Source of the DNA: Flavobacteriaceae bacterium | GTDB lineage: Bacteria > Bacteroidota > Bacteroidia > Flavobacteriales > Flavobacteriaceae | Reading direction: 5' to 3' | NCBI GenBank assembly: GCA_018623955.1 | Contig: JAAZUX010000011.1 | Coordinates: 1 to 10,709, forward strand | DNA length: 10,709 nucleotides | In this document: in pieces, positions 6,467-10,709 of the stretch | Layout: the number at the start of each line of letters is the position of its first letter | Numbering within the stretch: the stretch's first letter is position 1 | Notes under the pieces: model-generated | Told to the model about the DNA's origin: nothing | Databases searched by the model: none | The model's input: only the letters and a program-made list of their open reading frames with translations | Translations under genes and position numbers: made by a program

Positions 6467-7813
6467 ATGAGAAATTTTTATCACATATCTGCTTTAATCA
6501 TCGTATTCATTTGCTCAATGCTGATATCTTGTCAAACGCAACAAATAGACACATCAAAACCTAATGTTATTTTGATCATGGCCGATGACATCGGTTTTGA
6601 GTGTTTGAGCATAAATGGGAGTACTTCATACAAAACCCCGGTTTTGGATTCTTTGGCACTAAATGGGATTAATTTTACCAAAGCAATATCACAACCTTTA
6701 TGCACTCCTTCCAGAGTTAAGATCATGACGGGAAAGTATAATTTCAGGAATTACGATTATTTTACATACCTCAACCCAAAAGAAAAAACCTTCGGGAACC
6801 TGTTTAAAGAAAATGGTTATAAAACTGCTGTCGTGGGCAAATGGCAACTCAATGGTATTAAACATCAATTGGAGGGACACGACGACAACACCAGACCTTA
6901 TCACTTTGGTTTTGACGAATACAGTTTATGGCAATTAACTAAAGTTAAAGAGTTTGGAGAGCGTTTTGCCAATCCTTTGATCGAGCAAAACGGAAGAATT
7001 TTACCAAGGGATGAAAATGCATATGGGCCTGATGTTGTATCCGACTATGCTGTCGATTTCATCAAAAGGAATAAAGCTCAGCCATTCTTTATTTATTATC
7101 CCATGCTCTTGGTCCACAGTCCATTTGTCCCAACTCCGGATTCTCCCGAATGGCAATCGCTTGATACACGATCAAAACAAGACAATCGTTTTTTTATCGA
7201 TATGGTTTCCTACATGGATAAAATCGTAGGTAAAATAGTTGATACCCTTAAGGAGGAAGGTATAGCAAACAACACCCTGATCATTTTTGTTGGAGATAAT
7301 GGTACTAAAAACACACTAGTTTCTCAAACCAAAAAAGGTCCGGTCAGAGGTGCCAAGGGAAATACCATAACACATGGTAATCACGTTCCCATGGTTGCCT
7401 ATTGGCCCAATCAAATTAAAACCTCCAAAAGCCATGGCGGGTTAATTAACTTTAGTGATTTCTATGCTACTTTCTGTGAAATATTAGGTGTTAATCATCA
7501 AACCGATGGAGCGAGCATGATGGGAATCTTAAGTGGAAAAAATCCTCTTGATCGAGAAACTATAACCACCTACTATGATCCCATGTGGTCTTCCAGTGTT
7601 ACTCGCTTTAGGAATGTATATTCTCAGAATACGAGATATAAACTCTACAAGGACGGAAAATTTTTCGACATGGAAAATGACATCTTAGAAACCCGTCCTT
7701 TAGAGGATCAGGATTTGAATGAAGATCAAAAAATCATAAAAGCAAAATTGGCATCTGAGCTGGCAAACTTTCCATCGCTTCCAGAAAGCTCCTTTGTCAG
7801 AGGGAATAAATAA
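6467..7813 (+). CDS. S1 family sulfatase, GKWQ subtype, predicted lipoprotein
   Basis: A 448-residue formylglycine sulfatase. The signal peptide ends in lipobox LISC, with lipidated C22. Active-site elements are D40-D41 (MADD), CTPSRVKIMTG with C79, GKWQ (124-127), H217 in VHSPF, D277-N278 (GDNG) and K297 (RGAKG). Q127 occupies the position of the usual GKWH histidine. My recollection, not checked, is that GKWQLNG together with the KYNFRNY segment after the formylglycine loop marks a recurrent sulfatase subtype, so the change is probably not a defect. The C-terminal YKLYKDGKFFDMEND segment is the usual closing subdomain. ATG 6467 is the natural start: it gives a standard signal peptide, lies 8 nt after the previous stop, and AAGGA directly precedes it, although too close for a classic ribosome binding site. 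It is the last gene of the packed group. Substrate unknown. Confidence 0.93.
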   Translation: MRNFYHISALIIVFICSMLISCQTQQIDTSKPNVILIMADDIGFECLSINGSTSYKTPVLDSLALNGINFTKAISQPLCTPSRVKIMTGKYNFRNYDYFTYLNPKEKTFGNLFKENGYKTAVVGKWQLNGIKHQLEGHDDNTRPYHFGFDEYSLWQLTKVKEFGERFANPLIEQNGRILPRDENAYGPDVVSDYAVDFIKRNKAQPFFIYYPMLLVHSPFVPTPDSPEWQSLDTRSKQDNRFFIDMVSYMDKIVGKIVDTLKEEGIANNTLIIFVGDNGTKNTLVSQTKKGPVRGAKGNTITHGNHVPMVAYWPNQIKTSKSHGGLINFSDFYATFCEILGVNHQTDGASMMGILSGKNPLDRETITTYYDPMWSSSVTRFRNVYSQNTRYKLYKDGKFFDMENDILETRPLEDQDLNEDQKIIKAKLASELANFPSLPESSFVRGNK

Positions 7814-7834
7814 TTAGGGTAAAAGCATGGAGAA

Positions 7835-7866
7835 TTTATTACGACTATATCAAAAAGTTAAATTTG
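7835..7866 (+). promoter_or_regulatory. Candidate Bacteroidota-type promoter for the 7935-10705 gene pair
   Basis: TAAATTTG at 7859-7866 matches the TAnnTTTG consensus. TTTA at 7835-7838, with a 20-nt spacer, is a partial -33 element. It lies in the only gap above 100 nt downstream of 364 and leaves a leader of roughly 60 nt before ATG 7935. The surrounding AAAAGTTAAATTTGTA (7853-7868) is identical to bases 345-360 in front of the first gene group, suggesting that the two units share a promoter type. No clear intrinsic terminator precedes it, so read-through from the upstream genes is also possible. Confidence 0.5.
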
Positions 7867-7934
7867 TATTTTATAAAACTAATGGTCACATTTCTTAAAC
7901 AGAAATTTAATTTCAGGAACCAAAATTAGCATCA

Positions 7935-9284
7935 ATGAAAAATATTTTTTTAACCGTAATCATCCTTTTATGTTTATCTCCTCTATGGGCCAGTGCACAA
8001 AAAAAGCCCAACGTAATCATCATTTATACCGATGACCAAGCCACGCTGGATGTCAATGTCCTTGGAGCCAAAGACTTGGTCAGTCCCCACATGGATCAAC
8101 TTCTGTTGAGTGGTACTACTTTTACCCAATTTTATGCCTCTCCGGTATGTTCCCCTTCTCGTGCTTCTTTGTTGACAGGCAAAAACCCTCAAAGAGCAGG
8201 TGTTCCCGGTAATGCAGGTCAAGATTTAAGCAGAAAAGAGGGACTGCCACCATCCGAATATACCATGGCAGAAATGTTTAAGGAGAATGGTTACAGCACC
8301 TACCTAATTGGTAAATGGCATCTGGGATTTCAACCCGAAATGCGTCCCAACCGGCAAGGTTTTGATTACAGTTTTGGTCATTTGGTGGGCTGCATTGACA
8401 ACTACTCCCATTTCTATTATTGGGGAGGTCCCAACCGTCATGACCTCTACCGCAACAATGAAGAAATTTTTCTCGATGGGCAATATTTTCCCGACCTACT
8501 GGTACAGGAGGCAAAACAAGTAATCGAAAAGAAATCGGAAAAACCCTTTTTTATCTTTTTTGCCATGAATACTCCCCATTATCCCTATCAAGGCTATGCC
8601 AAATGGATCAAATACTACCGCGATAAAGGAGTAAAACATCCACGCGATCTATACGCCGCTTTTTTAACCACCCAAGATGAAAAAATAGGCGCCTTGATCG
8701 GTCTGTTGGAGGAAAATAATTTAAGAGATGATACTATCATCATCTTTCAGTCGGATAACGGCCACTCTACCGAAACCCGAGCCTTTCACGGTGGTGGATA
8801 TACTGGACCATTCAGGGGAGCCAAGCAGTGTTTATTTGAAGGAGGAATCAGAATTCCTGCATCTATATCCTGGCCCGGTAAAATCCCTGCCAATCAGTTC
8901 AGAGACCAACTGAGTGTCAATGTGGATTGGATGCCGACTCTGATCGAACTTTGCGGATTTGAAACCGATACTTCCGATATGGACGGAAAATCACTCATGG
9001 CCATCATCCAAAACGAAAAGTCACACTCCAACCACCGGGATGGATATTGTTGGGAGTTTCATAATCGTGGAAAATTAAGTTGGGTAGCCCGAAAAGGCAA
9101 ATGGAAACTCTATGCTAACCCATACGATACCGGCAGGAGAGATTATACCTATTCAGAAGAATTCGTTCTTTTTGATTTGGAAAATGATCCCGGAGAATCC
9201 ATCAATCTCTATGATCAACAACCCCAGGTGGTGTCAGAACTCAAAAAACTGTATGAGGAATGGAAAAGTCAGCATGGTACATAA
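7935..9284 (+). CDS. S1 family sulfatase, canonical active site, predicted periplasmic
   Basis: A 449-residue arylsulfatase-type enzyme with the complete canonical set: D33-D34 (YTDDQ), CSPSRASLLTG with C72 as the formylglycine precursor, GKWHLG with K127 and H129, H215 in TPHYPY, D274-N275 (SDNG) and K297 (RGAKQ). The signal peptide is a Sec type, probably cut after ASA (19-21). There is no lipobox cysteine, so it should be soluble in the periplasm or secreted, unlike the three other complete sulfatases here. Residues 143-170 (FDYSFGHLVG... then YYWGGPNRHD) resemble the insert of the N-acetylgalactosamine-6-sulfatase-like group, a weak hint only. ATG 7935 gives a normal signal peptide. It follows a 121-nt gap with a candidate promoter, and its 3' end overlaps the next gene by 25 nt. 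Cleaved ester and sugar unknown. Confidence 0.94.
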   Translation: MKNIFLTVIILLCLSPLWASAQKKPNVIIIYTDDQATLDVNVLGAKDLVSPHMDQLLLSGTTFTQFYASPVCSPSRASLLTGKNPQRAGVPGNAGQDLSRKEGLPPSEYTMAEMFKENGYSTYLIGKWHLGFQPEMRPNRQGFDYSFGHLVGCIDNYSHFYYWGGPNRHDLYRNNEEIFLDGQYFPDLLVQEAKQVIEKKSEKPFFIFFAMNTPHYPYQGYAKWIKYYRDKGVKHPRDLYAAFLTTQDEKIGALIGLLEENNLRDDTIIIFQSDNGHSTETRAFHGGGYTGPFRGAKQCLFEGGIRIPASISWPGKIPANQFRDQLSVNVDWMPTLIELCGFETDTSDMDGKSLMAIIQNEKSHSNHRDGYCWEFHNRGKLSWVARKGKWKLYANPYDTGRRDYTYSEEFVLFDLENDPGESINLYDQQPQVVSELKKLYEEWKSQHGT

Positions 9285-10705
9285 AACTTATTAGGCAACT
9301 CCTTCTTTTACTTACGTTTTTTTACATTCAAAGCTGCGAGGAAATTCCAAAGGAAAAGATATCTACCAATGTATTGATGATCAGTATCGACGATCTAAAC
9401 GATTGGATCGGGGTTTTGGGCGTTCATCCCGATATAAAAACCCCCCATTTGGATCGACTGGCCAATGAAGGCATTTTGTTTACCAACGCCCATTGTCAGG
9501 CTCCCATTTGCGGGCCCTCACGGGCCTCTCTTTTATCGGGATTAAGACCTTCTAGTTCGGGAGTTTATGGCCAGATAAAAGATAAGAATTTACGTTCGGT
9601 TTCAGCCTTTAAAGAAATTGGCTTTCTCCCGCAGTATTTTGGTAATCACGGATATAAAACGCTTGGGGTAGGAAAAATATTTCACGGCCATGCTCCCGAC
9701 GGTGTTTTTGAAGTTTCAGGAGGCAGGATCAATGGCTTTGGCCCCAAAAAAAAGTTCAAATGGCATCAAAATGGCACTTCTACAGACTGGGGTGTTTACC
9801 CTGAGCATGACAGTTTGATGTACGATTACACCTATGCCCAATGGGCAAAGAGGGAACTTCAAAAAAAACACGACCGTCCCTTTTTTATGGCCGTTGGGTT
9901 TATTAGGCCCCACGTTCCTTGGTATGCGCCTCAAAAGTGGTTTAATCAATACAGCGCAGAGGACATAATATTACCCACCTACGACCCTAATGACCTTGAC
10001 GACCTGCCCGAGATTGCCAAAGAAATTGCCTTTAAGGGTATGATGCCCACCACGGATTGGGCCATTAAAAGTGGGGAGTGGAAGAACATTGTCCAAGCTT
10101 ATCTGGCTTGTATTTCTTTTGTGGATCATCAAGTGGGAACTGTTCTGGAGGCACTGGAAAATAGTGAATACAAGGACAATACCGTTGTAGTTTTATGGTC
10201 AGACCACGGTTACGAAATTGGAGAAAAAGGATCATTTGGCAAGCACACCCTTTGGAGTGAATCTACCCGAGTCCCTTTGATCTTTAAATTCCCAAAAGTC
10301 AATAGTACGCAAACAATTCACAGTCCGGTGGAACTCTTAGATATCTATCCAACCCTAATCGATTTAACACAACTTCCTAAAAACCCCCTCAATGAAGGCA
10401 GAAGTTTATTGCCATTGATGCAGGGCAGCAACGATGATCGGGCTTTAGCCATCACAACCTATGGGAGGGACAACCACAGCTTGATCAATCAGACCCATCG
10501 ATACATCCATTATGAAGACGGATCAGAGGAACTCTATGACCTTCGTATTGATCCCGATGAAAGAAATAATCTGGCGGATAGAATAGATTCAGGGCCGATC
10601 AAACAAGTCATGATGAACCGTATTCCCAAGCTAAACGTTCCTTGGTCTGCCCACAGCTACAATACCGTAAACGAGTATTTTAAAAGAACCTCAAATTCCA
10701 AGTAA
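9260..10705 (+). CDS. Iduronate-2-sulfatase-like S1 sulfatase, predicted lipoprotein
   Basis: A 481-residue sulfatase of the iduronate-2-sulfatase-like type. Diagnostic parts are D44-D45 (SIDDLNDW), CGPSRASLLSG with C84, GKIFHG with K139 and H142 (this group's form of GKWH), H218 in RPHVPW, SDHGYEIGEKG with D315-H316 in place of Asp-Asn, and K328 in GKHTLW. The C-terminal ELYDLRIDPDERNNLA is the usual closing strand. The signal peptide has lipobox YIQSC, with lipidated C26. ATG 9260 is the only ATG before the signal sequence, so the gene overlaps the previous sulfatase by 25 nt, which suggests translational coupling; GAGGA directly precedes it. Known relatives act on 2-O-sulfated uronates, but many family members in Bacteroidota have other substrates, so that assignment is only suggestive. 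The TAA at 10703-10705 leaves 4 nt before the window ends. Confidence 0.93.
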   Translation: MEKSAWYIKLIRQLLLLLTFFYIQSCEEIPKEKISTNVLMISIDDLNDWIGVLGVHPDIKTPHLDRLANEGILFTNAHCQAPICGPSRASLLSGLRPSSSGVYGQIKDKNLRSVSAFKEIGFLPQYFGNHGYKTLGVGKIFHGHAPDGVFEVSGGRINGFGPKKKFKWHQNGTSTDWGVYPEHDSLMYDYTYAQWAKRELQKKHDRPFFMAVGFIRPHVPWYAPQKWFNQYSAEDIILPTYDPNDLDDLPEIAKEIAFKGMMPTTDWAIKSGEWKNIVQAYLACISFVDHQVGTVLEALENSEYKDNTVVVLWSDHGYEIGEKGSFGKHTLWSESTRVPLIFKFPKVNSTQTIHSPVELLDIYPTLIDLTQLPKNPLNEGRSLLPLMQGSNDDRALAITTYGRDNHSLINQTHRYIHYEDGSEELYDLRIDPDERNNLADRIDSGPIKQVMMNRIPKLNVPWSAHSYNTVNEYFKRTSNSK

Positions 10706-10709
10706 AAAA

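Overview
The window reads as a polysaccharide-degradation island from a member of the Bacteroidota, probably marine or from another setting rich in sulfated glycans. The grounds are: the DNA is AT-rich; the two larger intergenic gaps each hold a TAAATTTG hexamer-type element (the Bacteroidota -7 consensus is TAnnTTTG); Shine-Dalgarno sequences are weak or absent; and the content is stacked exported S1 sulfatases with a GH92 glycoside hydrolase. Taxonomy below phylum cannot be read from the sequence. All genes are on the + strand. No RNA gene, mobile element, CRISPR array or SusC/SusD pair is visible.

Layout: (1) 1-175, the last 57 residues of a sulfatase resembling the iduronate-2-sulfatase type. 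(2) 176-363, an intergenic region with an AT-rich inverted repeat and a candidate promoter. (3) 364-7813, five tightly packed genes with gaps of 15, 1, 13 and 8 nt: a lipoprotein sulfatase, a Tat-type exported enolase-superfamily protein, a secreted GH92 enzyme, a cytoplasmic Gfo/Idh/MocA oxidoreductase and a second lipoprotein sulfatase. (4) 7814-7934, a gap with a second candidate promoter that shares a 16-nt identical block with the first. (5) 7935-10705, two more sulfatases overlapping by 25 nt. The last one is of iduronate-2-sulfatase type, like the partial gene at the left edge.

Inferred joint function: the sulfatases, most of them predicted lipoproteins, remove ester sulfates from a glycan in the periplasm or at the cell surface. 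The GH92 enzyme then trims it from the non-reducing end; known family members are calcium-dependent exo-alpha-mannosidases. The enolase-superfamily protein presumably acts on a carboxylate sugar outside the cytoplasm, and the Gfo/Idh/MocA enzyme oxidises or reduces a released sugar inside. This would fit a sulfated, alpha-mannose-containing and perhaps uronate-containing glycan. However, the GH92 protein departs from several active-site motifs of characterised mannosidases, so the true substrate is open.

The points most worth following up are the exported enolase-superfamily protein, the altered GH92 motifs, the His-to-Asp and His-to-Gln changes in two sulfatases, the shared promoter block, and a perfect 12-bp palindrome lying on the apparent start codon of the first complete sulfatase.
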